This document shows positions 36,907-49,135 of a DNA stretch of 64,000 nucleotides, one piece after another. This DNA comes from Kalmusia sp. IMI 367209. Lineage: Eukaryota > Ascomycota > Dothideomycetes > Pleosporales > Didymosphaeriaceae. Every line of letters begins with the position of its first letter. The stretch's first letter is position 1. Both the position numbers and the translations under genes were made by a program. The stretch spans positions 434,001 through 498,000 of the forward strand of contig JAPEUQ010000010.1 of assembly GCA_027946365.1 (NCBI GenBank), given 5' to 3'. The notes beneath the pieces were generated by a model. The model ran no database searches. It worked only from the letters and a program-made list of their open reading frames with translations, and was not told the origin of the DNA.

Positions 36907-37563
36907 ATGCTTCGACACATTCTTGTCTTCGGCGGCACCAGTCCCGCTGGAATTGAGTTCTGCCATGCAGCGCTTCGTCACGATCATTCTTTGACACTCT
37001 ATGTCCGCAATCCTTCTAAGCTTCCCGCTAGCATCGCCGATCGAGTCGACATCATCGTGGGCAATCTGACTGATGCCACCAATCTGGAGAAAGCCGTGAA
37101 ATGCGGCGCGACCACCTGTGTTTCATTCATTGGACCAGTCTTGAATGATTTGAAGAAGGGGAAGACTCCTATAACAGACGGATATCAACTCATCTTACCC
37201 TTGCTACAAAAGTACGGATACAGCCGAACCTTATACGTCAGCACCGCCTCGTATAAGGCGCCTCAAGACTCTTTCTCGCTTCTTTACACCCTCATGATCT
37301 GGTCGATTTATCTTTTGTTCTCAGCCGCCTATAATGAGATCAATGGATTCACACCGCTCATCACGCAATTGCCAACCGACACGATGGGTTGGACAATTTT
37401 TCGAGTTCCAATGCTAAAAGATGGTGACGCTACGTCGGTCAAAGCGGGGTTTGTGGGTGATGTTGGGATCAGTATTGATAGGAAGGCATTGGCCCAATGG
37501 ATATTGAGAGAGATGGATGAGGGTAAATGGATTGGAAAATGCCCTGCTTTGTCTAATGCGTAG
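36907..37563 (+). CDS. NAD(P)-binding Rossmann protein (atypical SDR), single exon, 218 aa
   Basis: The uninterrupted frame starts MLRHILVFGGTSPAGIEFC, an atypical SDR cofactor loop (GGTxxxG). VDIIVGNLTDATNLEKAV follows at the position that contacts the adenine ring in the NmrA-like group, and TLYVSTASYKAP sits where the active-site strand lies. The length and the absence of a Tyr-x3-Lys pair fit small NmrA/YwnB-type NAD(P)H-binding proteins, which may act as reductases or redox sensors. A hydrophobic stretch (LLYTLMIWSIYLLFSAAY) is seen mid-protein, but it is more likely a helix of the fold than a membrane anchor. The function is unknown. Confidence 0.8.
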   Translation: MLRHILVFGGTSPAGIEFCHAALRHDHSLTLYVRNPSKLPASIADRVDIIVGNLTDATNLEKAVKCGATTCVSFIGPVLNDLKKGKTPITDGYQLILPLLQKYGYSRTLYVSTASYKAPQDSFSLLYTLMIWSIYLLFSAAYNEINGFTPLITQLPTDTMGWTIFRVPMLKDGDATSVKAGFVGDVGISIDRKALAQWILREMDEGKWIGKCPALSNA

Positions 37564-38583
37564 TACTAGCAGGGTTCCCAAGCTCATCAGATGGCAGTGT
37601 CCGCATGACGTTTGACTCAAGGAACTCATGTAATCCCCTGTTAGACCTACTTATAATTAGACCTAATTATAGTAGACTTGATCTCTGCGAATTCTTGTGG
37701 CAGTCGCGATGGGGACTGATATCTGTGTTTATGTACTTTTCGTAGCATATACTCGGGACCTCTTTTCGTCCAAACCCCCTAACTGAATTATACTCGACGT
37801 ATAATTAGGGCTCAGGCTCTTCCTGGCATAATACGTTCCTATAACTATGTGATGAGTACTGAAATGGGCTTTTAGTAATGAGGATTAGCTTATGCGTGAA
37901 GACTACATGTCTGATATCTTCTACAAAAGCTTCCACTCTTACTCTTCCTAATCCTCAACATACCAGCTCGGCAACTGATGAGCAATTGAGGGCAAGGTAC
38001 TCCACGTATTGTTCATGAATACAAGCGTAGCGTCCCCTTTGTAATATACTCTCCTTGCTTGGCGTCAATTGCGAGGCAACGCCATGCGTAAAATATGGCT
38101 AGATCATATATAATGCAGCGTTGCTTTTTGAGTTACTCACTCTTTGCTACTATTGCCACTGCAGTGCTAGTTACAACATTAATGGTGAAAGTTATTGTGC
38201 TTAGTGATGATGTTGATACCGAGAGGTACATATACAGGACTGTGTTCGTGAGAAAACGGGATAATTTCATTGCATGGTATCATTTGCCCTTTCTATATGT
38301 AATTCGTAGCGACGTATCCTTCTTTGGGTTGTTTCAGAGTCGTCTTTTCCTCTGATCTCAATATCTCCGCCTGAGATTTGGCGATATTTCATTTTGATAG
38401 TATCGTCGTAGGGAGCTACATCCAATCCGCATTAAGTTAGCATGTTATGATGCTATTGCACAGGGACACGGTGCCTTTAGAGCAGGTCAACCTTGGCAAT
38501 GGAGGTAGGTTCGCCGGGACGTTGTTGGGGCAGTAGTTCTGCGTAGTGAGTGATCGAGGCTGGCGGGTAGCAACACCGTCTAA
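37564..38583. other. Intergenic region, AT-rich with short palindromes
   Basis: No gene is supported. It contains a near-palindrome at 37647-37675 and related ATAATTAG words. An 86-codon open frame at 38095-38355 has no family features. Confidence 0.45.
37647..37675. repeat. Near-perfect inverted repeat
   Basis: CTACTTATAATTAG is followed two bases later by CTAATTATAGTAG, the reverse complement apart from one missing base. It could form a hairpin. It may be a remnant of a mobile element or a transcript-end structure. Confidence 0.5.
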
Positions 38584-40028
38584 TTAACTACTATTTGTGC
38601 TCGTATGCATCGGGAGATTTGGAGTTTGCGAAGACTGTGAAGCGCCGGTTTGGCTTTGCTTCTTCTTCTCTTTCTTTGCCCAGCGCACTGCATAATTAGT
38701 GAATGCCTGGCTGACCCAGTAGAAGTTGACTTACATCCGCAGGCGTTACACAGTGTCTTTGGTCCATTCGGACCCTTTCTCCACTCTGGAGAATCAAGTG
38801 TGCCGCAATCCGTACACACATACTCGTCGGCGATCTTCATTTTCTTCTTTTTATCCGACGATGTCCTGCCGTCGCGGTCCAGTGATATCTGTATACCAGC
38901 GTCGCCTCTGATTAGCATCGGGCTGTGCTCGCCGGTACTGATGCCTTGCGATCGTTCGCCGTCACGGTAGCGCAGGCCTGTCAGCATCTCGATAGTCTCT
39001 AGATGTGTAGCGCCCTCATATCGCGCCATTTTGTCGTTGATGCTGTCGGGCTTGCTCGCGGCTAAGGCCTCGTCTAGATTCTGCCGCGTAAGTGCCGTAT
39101 TCGAGACGCCCGGTTTTGCGGGCGGGGGCATGGCATTGTAAGCCGCGATGGCGCTCGCGCTAGCACCCTCACTCTGCGTCCGCGTCTGTGACTCTGAAGG
39201 AGTCACTGATGACACGCCGTCCGTCTTCTTTTGCCAGTGTTGGTCCTGCGCTTCCGTCTCCTCCTTTTCCTCTCGCTTAAGCTCGGCAATCCGCTTCGTC
39301 AGCCGCTCATTCTCAATCTTATGCTCGAGGAAAGAGTCGAGGAGAGCAGCATTCTTAGTTGGGTATGGGCGGGACATCATGAAAAAGCCGCGGCAGTTCA
39401 TCGTGTTCGGCGGCGCAAACGTGCTCGGATCGTTGCTTAGATGGGGGTGGCCGTGCGCCTCGAAAATGATCCACGTCTCGTCAGCCTTTCGGAAGCGATA
39501 GAAGAAGCGCAGGGGGTTGCCTGAGGCGATTGATTCGTTGAATTCTTTGACGAAAATGCCGCTGTCATCTGCATGGATGAACTCGCCCATGAAGCGGCCG
39601 ATGAGCTGGTGCGGCTCCCATCCAGTGAGAGCCTTGACTGAGGGCGAAGAATATAAAATGCGGCCATCGGGCGTAAGTATGTGTAGAAAGTCGCGAAGCT
39701 CCTCGAGCACGCGCTGTGACCAGTTGCGGCGCTTCGTGAACTCGGTAAGGGTGCTGCCGGAGGGGTTGAGATTGGGAGCGCCGAAGCCGGTGGGTAGCGG
39801 GCCCGCGCCGGCGCCACTCATGGTATTGGTCTGCGGCAGCGCAAAGGCATCGTTGGAGGTGCTGCTCACGGGCACATTTTGCTGCAGTTGCTGGCCGGGG
39901 AAGGGCGAGTAGTTGGCCTGTGGGGTCGAACTAGAGCCGTCGTCGAGCTGCGAGAGGTCCATGTCCATAGGCATCATATCTTCCAGGGCCATATTGAGCT
40001 CGGCGGAGTCGGAGGAGATGGTCGGCAT
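38584..40028 (-). CDS. wc-2: White collar 2 homologue: PAS domain and GATA zinc finger, 2 exons, 465 aa
   Basis: Minus-strand exons are 40028-38735 and 38687-38584. The PAS domain occupies roughly residues 105-215 ([51 protein letters not shown]). A coiled region follows ([15 protein letters not shown]), then a basic stretch [12 protein letters not shown]. The GATA finger is C-x2-C-x18-C-x2-C (from [15 protein letters not shown] to CNACGLRWAKK). The intron falls inside the finger, after the last Cys codon, so the exon 2 reading [10 protein letters not shown] is needed for a complete finger. WC-2 pairs with the photoreceptor WC-1 in the nuclear complex that activates light-induced genes. The start [11 protein letters not shown] is supported, but a splice-acceptor-like site just upstream leaves room for an extra 5' exon. 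The gene is divergent from rad50. Confidence 0.92.
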
Positions 40029-40597
40029 AGGCGCGAGGCCTGCAATCTGCGTCTCAATCAGCTTTCATCGTGCCATGGGATGCGTTGGACCCTGGTGCCA
40101 CGGCGCGCACGAGCATACTTCAGCAGGGAGCGAACCGCCATTCTGGAACATGGCGAGCGGCTTCCTCAGTAACCATGGGCTGCGACAAGCGGGCAGAAGA
40201 CGACGAGCGAAGAGCAAAGGACATGCACTGCCTGGAGCGCAAAGAGAGCGTATGCGAACGTGGATAGAGCCGCCACATTGATGACGAAAGCACATGCCCA
40301 TCAAATCCCGGCGCGCTCGGGCCATTAATCACGTGAGTTCGTGTTCGCCTAGGCGTCGCTGCCTTCATAGGGCTCACGCGCCTACAGCACCTTCGCTCTG
40401 TACAACGCCCTTGTCGCTCACATCAACTGCAGTCGACAAAGAGCCATCTGATTGTGCATGAAAGAAAGACGCTCGTGCAGAAGGCTCGTTGACAATACCC
40501 CGCCCCAACAATCGACAACTCAACTGCTGCAGCTGCAGAACGACCTATCTGTAGATAGTAGAAGGGCACGCACGTGGCGGGTGGTGCGGTAGCCATC
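40029..40597. promoter_or_regulatory. Divergent promoter between wc-2 and rad50
   Basis: GC-balanced spacer of 569 bases between the two starts. No gene is supported. The overlapping open frames are all shadows. Confidence 0.5.
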
Positions 40598-43500
40598 ATG
40601 TCCAAAATAGACCGCATGCAAGTGATGGGGTAGGTTGGTCCCTCAAACCTTCTGGGCCGCGCTTATAAACGTAGCATCCGCTCTTTCGGACCCAAGCAAG
40701 GCGAGACAATAGTCTTTGGCACGCCTCTCACTCTGATTGTCGGATGGAACGGCTCCGGAAAGACAGTATGAACTCCGTACAAATCGTCTATGTCCCTGAC
40801 TGATCCATTGTGCCTATAGACCATAATCGAATGTCTCAAATATGCTACCACCGGTGAGCTACCTCCAAACAGTAAGACGGGTGGTGCATTTATCCATGAC
40901 CCCAAGCTTGTGGGAGAGAAGGAAGTCATGGCCCAGGTCAAGTTGTCCTTCCGATCCACGTCCGGCGTACCCATGGTCGTTAGTCGCAAGATGCAGCTCA
41001 CGATCAAGAAAGCCTCGCGAACCCAGAAAACGCTGGAAGGCTCCCTTTTGATGCGCAAAGATGGCGTGAAAGAGTCTGTCTCCTCACGTGTCGCCGAGCT
41101 GGACCAGATCGTGCCACAATATCTTGGCGTCTCAAAGGCTATCCTAGAGAACGTCATCTTTTGTCACCAGGAAGATAGCCTGTGGCCGATGAGCGAGCCT
41201 GCCAACCTCAAAAAAAAATTCGACTCCATTTTCGAAGCAGACAAATACACCAAGGCAATCGACAACATCAAGGTCATCCGCAAGACGCATATTGCCGATC
41301 TTGCTGTCTTTAAAGCCAATGAGGAACATGCTAAGCTCGACAAGACCCGTGGAGATGAGAGCGAGCGTAAGCAAAGCAAGCTGTACGACGAAATGGAGAT
41401 GTATAGATCACAGTATGATCAAGTTGAGGCTCAAGCCATAGATGCAAGAACAAAGTCCAATGAAGCTTACCAGCATGCCGCCCAATTTGAGCAGATCCTT
41501 GCTCAACTCCAAGGGAAACGGGTAGCGTATGAGACTAACAAGGAGAACGTCGCATCTTTAGAAGATAACCTAAAAACGATGATGGAGGCCGATGAGGAAC
41601 TTGAAGTTATGATGAACCAGTATGGGGAGCGTGTGCAGCAGTACAACGAACAGCAAGATGATCTTAAATCACAATACCGTACGCTCCAAGCGGGCGTTCA
41701 GGAAAGCCGAAACGCTCTGGGTGTAAAACAGAGCGAGGTTGGAAAGCACGAAGCCGAGAAGGATCAGCACGCCCGCAATCTACAAAAGCGTGAAGTCCTC
41801 ATCATGGAGACTGCCAAGCGTCATAACATTCGAGGTTTCGACCATGATGTGGCGGAGACTCAAGTTGCCGAATTTCAACAGATTCTTCGAAAGCTTTCGC
41901 GAAATCAAAACAAAACTCTCGACCGTACTCGTTCGGATGCCGAGGTCGAGCTGAATCAAGCTCAGACTGACGTCAACGGCTTAAGTGAACAGAAAGCGGG
42001 TCTAAATCAGCGAAAAGAACTCGCCAAATCCCAGATCACGGCAAACGACAAGCGTATCGCCGACTTACAGAATGCGATGAGTAAGATCAGGGCCGATGAA
42101 GGAGCCGAAGCCATTATCCTAGATAAAAAGAAAACCACAGAAACTGAATTGAAGAAAGCCAATGCAGATGTCGAGAACGCTAATTATGATGCACGGATAC
42201 AAGACGCTGAGAACACCGTGTCCACGCTTGACGAGAAGAAAGAGCGTTTGGATACAGAATTGTTTGATGCCACGCAGCTGGCTAGCGAATCAGCGCAGGT
42301 CGACTATACTCAAAACAAACTCAAGGAAACCAAACACAGCCTCGAAACAATGAAATCTGTGCATTCAGCACGCATCACCCAGCTCGTCGATCCAGACTGG
42401 GATGTGGCAAGCCTAGCGAATACTTTCCGAGATGCTGTTGCCCAAAAGAGCAGCGACTTGAAAGAAGCAGAATCTAGGCGCGAAATTGCTCAAGATAAGC
42501 TGAATCGCATCAGCTTCCAGCTTTCCAGCGTAGAGTCTGAACAGAAGAAGAAGCGTGCTGAATATGGAACTTACAAGAACATAGTTCTGGACGCGATCCA
42601 GAAGGATGATATCGCAGATTTCGAGGAGACCCTTCAGGAGCTTGAAGAAAGTTACGAGATCATGTCCTCTGATCAAGCCAAAATTGATGCCCAGTTGGAG
42701 TACATGAAAGCTTGTCTACAAGTCGCAGAAGAACACAACCAATGCCGGCTGTGTAAGCGAACATTGAAGGATGATAAGACGGACCACTTCACTAAAGCTA
42801 AATTCCTGACTGACCTAAAGGGGCTTATCACGAAAGCTTCTAGCAATGCCAATGCTGGGAATACAGAAGACGTACTTGCTGAGCTTGAAAAAGTACGTAA
42901 CGCCAAACCGAGCTTTGAGTTAGCGAAGCGCGCTGAAGAGATGGAAATGCCCGCGCTCAAGAACCAATATGACAAGTTGATCTTGGAGCGTAATGCTGTC
43001 AACAAACAGTTGGAGGAACATGACAACGTCATTTATGACTTGAAAAACCTGAAACAAGAGGTTGACTCGCTCTCAGCAGACGTTCAATCGATAGTTAGCT
43101 ATTACAATCAAGCCCGGGAGTTGGAGGACCAGATCGATGATCTAAAAAAAAAGCAGAAAGCAGGTGGCCTTTCAAGAGGCATAACTGCTGTTCGCGAAGA
43201 CTTGCAAAGGGTGATGGATGAGAGCCGAATTGCGAAAGTAGCGCTTGCAACCCTCAATAACGAGCGTGAGAAATTACGGAAGCACGTGAACGCGCTCGAA
43301 CTTTATATTCGCGATGTCCACGCCGACCTTAGCGCTGCCCAGTCAAGTTTGAAGGAAAAACGGAATCTAGCCGAGCGTATGGAGGAATTCAGGGCTAATA
43401 ATGCTGATCAACGAGAGGCTATACGCGAGTTTGAGACACAAGTGGAGCGTCTCGACCCACAGTTAACAACAGCTCAAGGCAAATATGAGGAAGTTCGCCG

Positions 43501-44710
43501 GCGTGGCAATGAACGCGTCAACCGCATACAAGAGGACGCCTCAAAACTCGCTGACAGTGTGCGTCAGCTTGCCGAAGCGGAGCAGGACATAGCTTCGTAT
43601 ATTGACAAAGGTGGACCACATCGTCTGGCTCAAGCTCAACGCGAAATCGAGAGCCTTCATGATGAGATACAAAGAATGGAGCAAGAGATGTCCCAGGTTG
43701 CTCGCGATATCAAGCACACTGAAGAGGCGCTGAACGGTGTTGAGCACACGAAGCAATCGATATTCGACAACCTCCGATATAGGAGGGCAAAGCGGACTTT
43801 GGAAACTCTAGAGCGAGAGATTGAACACTTAGGTAGTCAAAATGCTGAGCATGACCATGCTCACTGGATCGGAGAAGGAGAACGCTGGCACGCGGTGCAC
43901 CAACAGCTCAACGCCCAACAAATCGAAGTTAGCACCACCATGAAAGAAAAGGATATACAGTTGCAAGAACTCATCAAAGAGTACAACGATCATTACAAAA
44001 ATGCCGCGAAGGATTACCGCGAAGCGTATATCAAGGTCGAGACGACAAAAGCAGCCTGTGAAGACTTGGCACGCTATGGAAGCGCGCTTGAACAAGCCAT
44101 TTTGAAGTTCCACTCACTAAAGATGGATGAGATCAATAAAATCATCGACGAATTATGGCGTAATGCGTACCAGGGCACTGATGTTGACACCGTGCGAATC
44201 CGATCGGACAATGAAGGAGGTGCCCGCAACCGTACCTACAACTACCGCGTCGTCATGGTCAAGCGGGACAATGAGATGGACATGCGTGGACGATGCAGTG
44301 CAGGGCAGAAAGTTCTTGCCTCGATCGTGATTCGACTCGCTCTAGCAGAGTGTTTCGGAACCAACTGTGGTCTGATTGCCTTAGATGAGCCTACCACAAA
44401 TCTCGACCAGCAGAACATCAAAGGCCTTGCTGAATCTTTGAGCCAAATTATCCAAATTCGGCGCAAACAAGCCAACTTTCAGTTGTTGGTCATCACCCAC
44501 GACGAGCAATTCTTACGCGAAATGAACTGCGGCGATTACACGGATGTGTATTGGCGCGTGGGCCGCGATCGAGACCAGGAGTCGTACATTGAGCGGCAGA
44601 ATATCTCAGAGGTAATTGTCCCTCCACCACTAATGTTGACGATTTTCCGAGATGATATCCGAAATCGAGCTGAGTTTCCAGAATACTTACTTACGTAACA
44701 GGTCGCCTGA
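40598..44710 (+). CDS. rad50: DNA double-strand break repair ATPase RAD50, 4 exons, 1307 aa
   Basis: Exons are 40598-40629, 40675-40765, 40820-44611 and 44702-44710. The start [20 protein letters not shown] is diagnostic. Walker A is [14 protein letters not shown], and the Q-loop region contains [13 protein letters not shown]. Long coiled coils flank the zinc hook CRLC (about residue 683). The ABC signature lies in [10 protein letters not shown], Walker B in [16 protein letters not shown] and the H-loop in [13 protein letters not shown]50 with MRE11 and NBS1/XRS2 tethers and processes broken ends, and it activates Tel1/ATM. The first two exons are short (32 and 91 bases), and Walker A is split by an intron after its ACA codon. 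The last exon may be only nine bases, giving the end ISEVA; reading through the last intron would add an unconserved tail of about 29 residues. Confidence 0.94.
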
Positions 44711-45834
44711 ACCTAGATCTCTTCGTCGAATTCGATTACCAAAGATTGGACGGCGGAGCATACCGATGTGGTGCAGCATGGCTGTGTTCTTAAGTTTTCG
44801 CAAGTAACAGCGCCGCATTGAATGGCGTCCATCGATTCGGCATCGCATAGAGGTATTTTAGTGATTTCGTAAGGCAGGTTTGTTTGGGGCCCGATCACGT
44901 CAACTTTGTAGAATGGCAAGGCAAGCATCACGCAGCACGACCTACGAAACATATCACGCGATGGATGATCAAACTATGGCATGGGTAACTTTGCTAATGA
45001 TGTCTAGCAAGGATTGATCTCAGTGTGGGCAATTATCTAATCAGGCTTTTTTAAATTCGCATTACCGTTGCACCGTTGCACTAGGCTATTGCCAGGCTTA
45101 TGTCATTTTGTAGTCAAGTAGGATCAAGAGTTGAGCAAAGTGATACTGAGGCTTTGGTCTCGCAGGTTTTTCTTCTTTAATTCCAGCGGAACGCTTAATA
45201 GGTGCATTTACGGGTAGGTGCGTTCTATAGGTGTGAAATCTTCGTTTAAGGAGCCCGATAGGTGATGTCAACAATGTGTAAAAGGTATATAGCTATGAAT
45301 GCTGATATCCCTACATGAGGTGAATAAGAAAGCTAGCCTGAAAGATGGTTCATACGATGCTTAAAAGGCAACACCTAAGAGCTATTCTATCTAATAAACT
45401 ATGCACTCTACACTCATTCTTTCATAGCTCCTACCATAGGTCTCATGGTGGATTGCTTTATAGACGCTTTGCTAGCTCTCGACTATCACCTCAATCCTTT
45501 GTTGGCTGGTGGCAAGCCGTTTGCGGATACAACAAAGAACAATACTGAAAGACGCTCTCGGTTGGCTAACGTGAGACACCACCGAGACAATGTATTTCAC
45601 AAGCCTCATTTAGAAGAATAGTTCCTCGCTGAACTTTCAAGACCTCATGTACCAATTTTGATGCGATATACGATCCGCCTCACCTCGATCTCATACAGAA
45701 CATATGAGCAATAACCAATAACAGCGGTTGAGTAGCAAAGAAAGCAGAAAAGGGACAATCGACGTTCCAATTTTCTAAAAGAGTGGACAGATATCTAAAA
45801 AAAAAAAAACACTACATTAGAGTCACTCCGCAAG
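44711..45834. other. Intergenic region at the edge of the accessory island
   Basis: No gene is supported. A direct repeat of CCGTTGCA occurs near 45065, and a run of 12 A residues lies near 45798, just upstream of the next gene. Base composition is more AT-rich than the flanking housekeeping genes. Confidence 0.5.
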
Positions 45835-48800
45835 ATGGCTGAAGATGAGCCTGGCAACCCTCCTTTTCAGTGGAGGGGTAAAGTTCTGCGTAATCCTCCC
45901 GAAATACTCCACCCTCACAACGCAAGCAACACTTCCACAGCACTTGAAGATAAAGGCCAGACCAAGCCATCACCAAGAGATTACGACAGCACCAAATGGC
46001 ACGACGTACGTGCAATTGCGAAGCATTGGATCAACAAACGTTACACTACGAAAACAAGCACAAAAAGGCCAACGGCTCAGCCTACCCAATGGATTGATTA
46101 TGAATTCATCCCCATGAACCATCCCGACGGCAGGAAAGCTTATCACGTCAAGGTGAAGTACAATCCGCATAAAGACAAATTTTATCTTCTTCAAAGAGAC
46201 AATCAGTGGGTGAAAGAGGTGGAGTCTCGTCCAGATGGTTTTGATAGTAAGCCGAGCTGGAAAATTACTCTTTACTTCGATCCTGAGTCACTAGACGATT
46301 CACTCTATGCAATTGAAGGAGATGCCAAAACGAATGTGAAGAGTGGGCAGCCTGCCCCATTCTTTTATGTAAAGCTATGGACCTCGTTCGAAGCCTATGG
46401 TCTGTTCCAAAGAATATGGATATGCGAACATCAGGGCGAACACGACCATGACCACGACATGCTACCCATTCTTCAACCTGAGGGGCGGTTGGACCACTGG
46501 GCTTCCGTCACCCGGACTCATAGGCTCAACTCTGAACAAAAACAACACAAATATATTCTGCCACAGTTCTACCGCATTGAGGCCTGCGCGGATCTCGACT
46601 ATTCGTATTCAGGGCATCTGGAGATGAGTTTTGACGAACCTTTACTCGGACGACATGTACCATGTCGGCAACAAGTAATTGTAGGACAGCAATCCCACAA
46701 AGATGGTCTTGTAGAGCGATACGAGCTCTTTGTCACTTTTGACACCGCAGAAGGAAACGTATCAGAAGAACCTAAGATATATATATATGATGTTAGTGAG
46801 ACGACATGGTTCCTGGTCTTCGAGTCTCAGAAATCGGTTGTCTCTCATGCCAGGGCGAACATAGCAATGGCCGAAAGCCGAGATGGTCAGCAAGCCCAAG
46901 CGCAACAAAGATGGAACCTTGTGATCCCGCCCTTCAAGAGCGTGAGTCTCGAACCCTTTCCAATACTTAACATCAAATGCTCATGCTAATATAGTTCTCT
47001 ATAGTCCCTGAATTCGGTTTTCATGTTTGTCAAGACGGACCAGTACATGACAGTACTTGACGTGAGTGTTGTGTAGTCAGCATAATTAGAGTAGCCTGCT
47101 AATCTATAAGCAGCGTATGATAGTCAAGCCGTTACGGAGACATCATCGGGAGTTTAAGAATGACGATAATGGAGAATCTATTGCACCCAAGGAATATGAA
47201 ATGAATCGGCGGGTTAGTAGAATGGATGCTTCGAATGGTGAGCTGTTCACGAAGCCCAGATTATTTTCACGTCATTATGGCTCTCAGAGACCTTGGTACA
47301 TTTGTGAGTATATTGCCAGTGACTATACAAAACTATCATTTGGTGTATTCTATACCTGAGGATGAGTCGCCCCGCATCGAACCTGCGATCTTCATCCTTA
47401 AGCCTTTCGTAATCGCAAGATCTCAAGAAAACTCGGAATTTGACACTCTCCACAGACTTAGAGTATGAGGACGGTGGTACACTAGATGAACTCTTAGAGC
47501 GCCACCGTAAGCGTGCGGATGAGGGAGATGGCCCCTCGTATCTCCCCGAGATCTTCATTTGGATCGTTTTCGAGCGTCTGGTCAGAGCCTGTGAATGCCT
47601 ACAGTATGACGGTAGTATGAGAGATAAGTATGCAAGTAATGGCTTCATCAATCACGGTAGGTACAGACTTTATTCCATCCAGCGTTACTGTCGCTGCTGG
47701 CTATACTTCATATAGATGTACTGACTATTTGAAGATATCAAGTGCATGAACATACTTCTAAAGCCTCGGGAAAGGGAAGATGACAAGAAATTGCGTCAAT
47801 TATTGAAAGATAGAGCCAGGAGAGAGAAAAAGAACAAGGAGATATCAGTGAGAGAAGCAGCCGAGAATCGAACACCAACCCCCAAGAAGAAGTCTGTACG
47901 GGCCTCGAGCACCGTTCTTTCGGAGGCTGCTACAAGGAGAATTGCAGAGAATGACACAGTTGTCGAAATGAACGATGGCACTGAACTCAGACTTGTAGGA
48001 AATATTGTGGCGAATCAATCAAGCGAAGAGGAAGCTGAACTCAGCGATGAAGCAGCAAGAGCTTACCCGATCCCCATACTAGCAGACCTCGAATTCTGCT
48101 ACCGCCTTACCCACGAACGGGTCACGGGCCTACGCGGCACATTAGGCTTTAGGGCACCTGGTATGTTTCCTACCCATCGTTATTATCTTCACATCTACCA
48201 AGTACGATACGCTGATAGAATTAATGGCGTCGCAGAACAACATGACGAAGTGCAGGTCATGAACCGGGTCGATATTTTCCAGATTGGGTGCGTGATTTAT
48301 AGCCTCATGCGCGGACTTCGAGCAGGCCTTGTCTTCTACAAGGATTTGACCGGTTATGATGCTCGCAAAGCTATGAGATATTGGGACTCTATTTCACAGT
48401 ACGACAATATGTACTCATCGCGCCTTAGTAATCTCGTAGGTGCATGCCTCAAACAAGAAATCAACAAACGACCGGACATTAAGTCTCTCTTGGTCAGTGT
48501 GCAAGCAGGACTTAACCAGCACGATGAGCTCATAGGTGGAGTTCGGGACAAGAACGCTAATAAAGTACATGATTGGTACAAGGTTCCGAAACACGATGAG
48601 CAGTTCTTGTTAGGTGCGACATTCGCAGGCCAGAAAAAGAGGTCTGATCATTCACGTTCCAGAACTTGGGGAAATCCGTATTCCGCGGATGAGCTCAGTG
48701 AGTTCGAGCATCACGTACAAACGGAGTCTATGAGGGAAGATGGTAAATTGTGACTCTCTTGTCTTACCGTAGTGTTATGTGCTAACCTTTTCATTAGCTG

Positions 48801-49135
48801 ATAGCGGGCTTGAGCGTCGTACTTCACCCACGGCAGAGTCCAGATTTACTACCCGCCTATCCTCGATCGATGATTCAGTTCCAGAACTTAGTCGTCCCGT
48901 GTATCCAGACTGGACACCTGACACTGAACTGTCTGCACTTCGCAAGATCACTTTGTCTGAGCCCGATTATATTCCCAGAGGGTTTACCAAGGACATGCCT
49001 CTTGCAAGACAAACTCGCCCTCTCCCAGTTACTAAGAAGCCTCGGAGTAGTAAGAGACGACACTCTCCGCTGCGAGACAACTCAGATGCTATATACACAA
49101 GAGGCGCCTGGAAAAGGTTACGCTCAAGTGATTAA
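45835..49135 (+). CDS. Kinase-like protein with long N-terminal domain and degenerate catalytic motifs, 6 exons, 967 aa
   Basis: Exons are 45835-46941, 47005-47061, 47111-47303, 47456-47656, 47735-48742 and 48798-49135. Residues 1-390 form a domain I do not recognise, rich in aromatic and charged residues (FYLLQRDNQWVKEVES; PFFYVKLWTSFEAYGLFQRI). A kinase-like part follows without a glycine-rich loop: strand with Lys (MIVKPL), hinge YIYLEYEDGGTLDELL, catalytic loop NHDIKCMNILL. A charged insert of roughly 100 residues then precedes ADLEFC, where the DFG motif is expected, and FRAPG stands in place of APE. The loss of DFG suggests a pseudokinase or weak activity. The C-terminal part carries basic Ser-rich segments (KKPRSSKRRHSPLR) and may be nuclear. 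The same architecture occurs at 52841-55169, so the two are paralogues. Confidence 0.75.

Noticed and set aside
38095..38355. 86-codon plus-strand open frame with a hydrophobic start
   Set aside because: It has no family features, odd composition and no intron or neighbour support; it is probably chance in AT-rich spacer.
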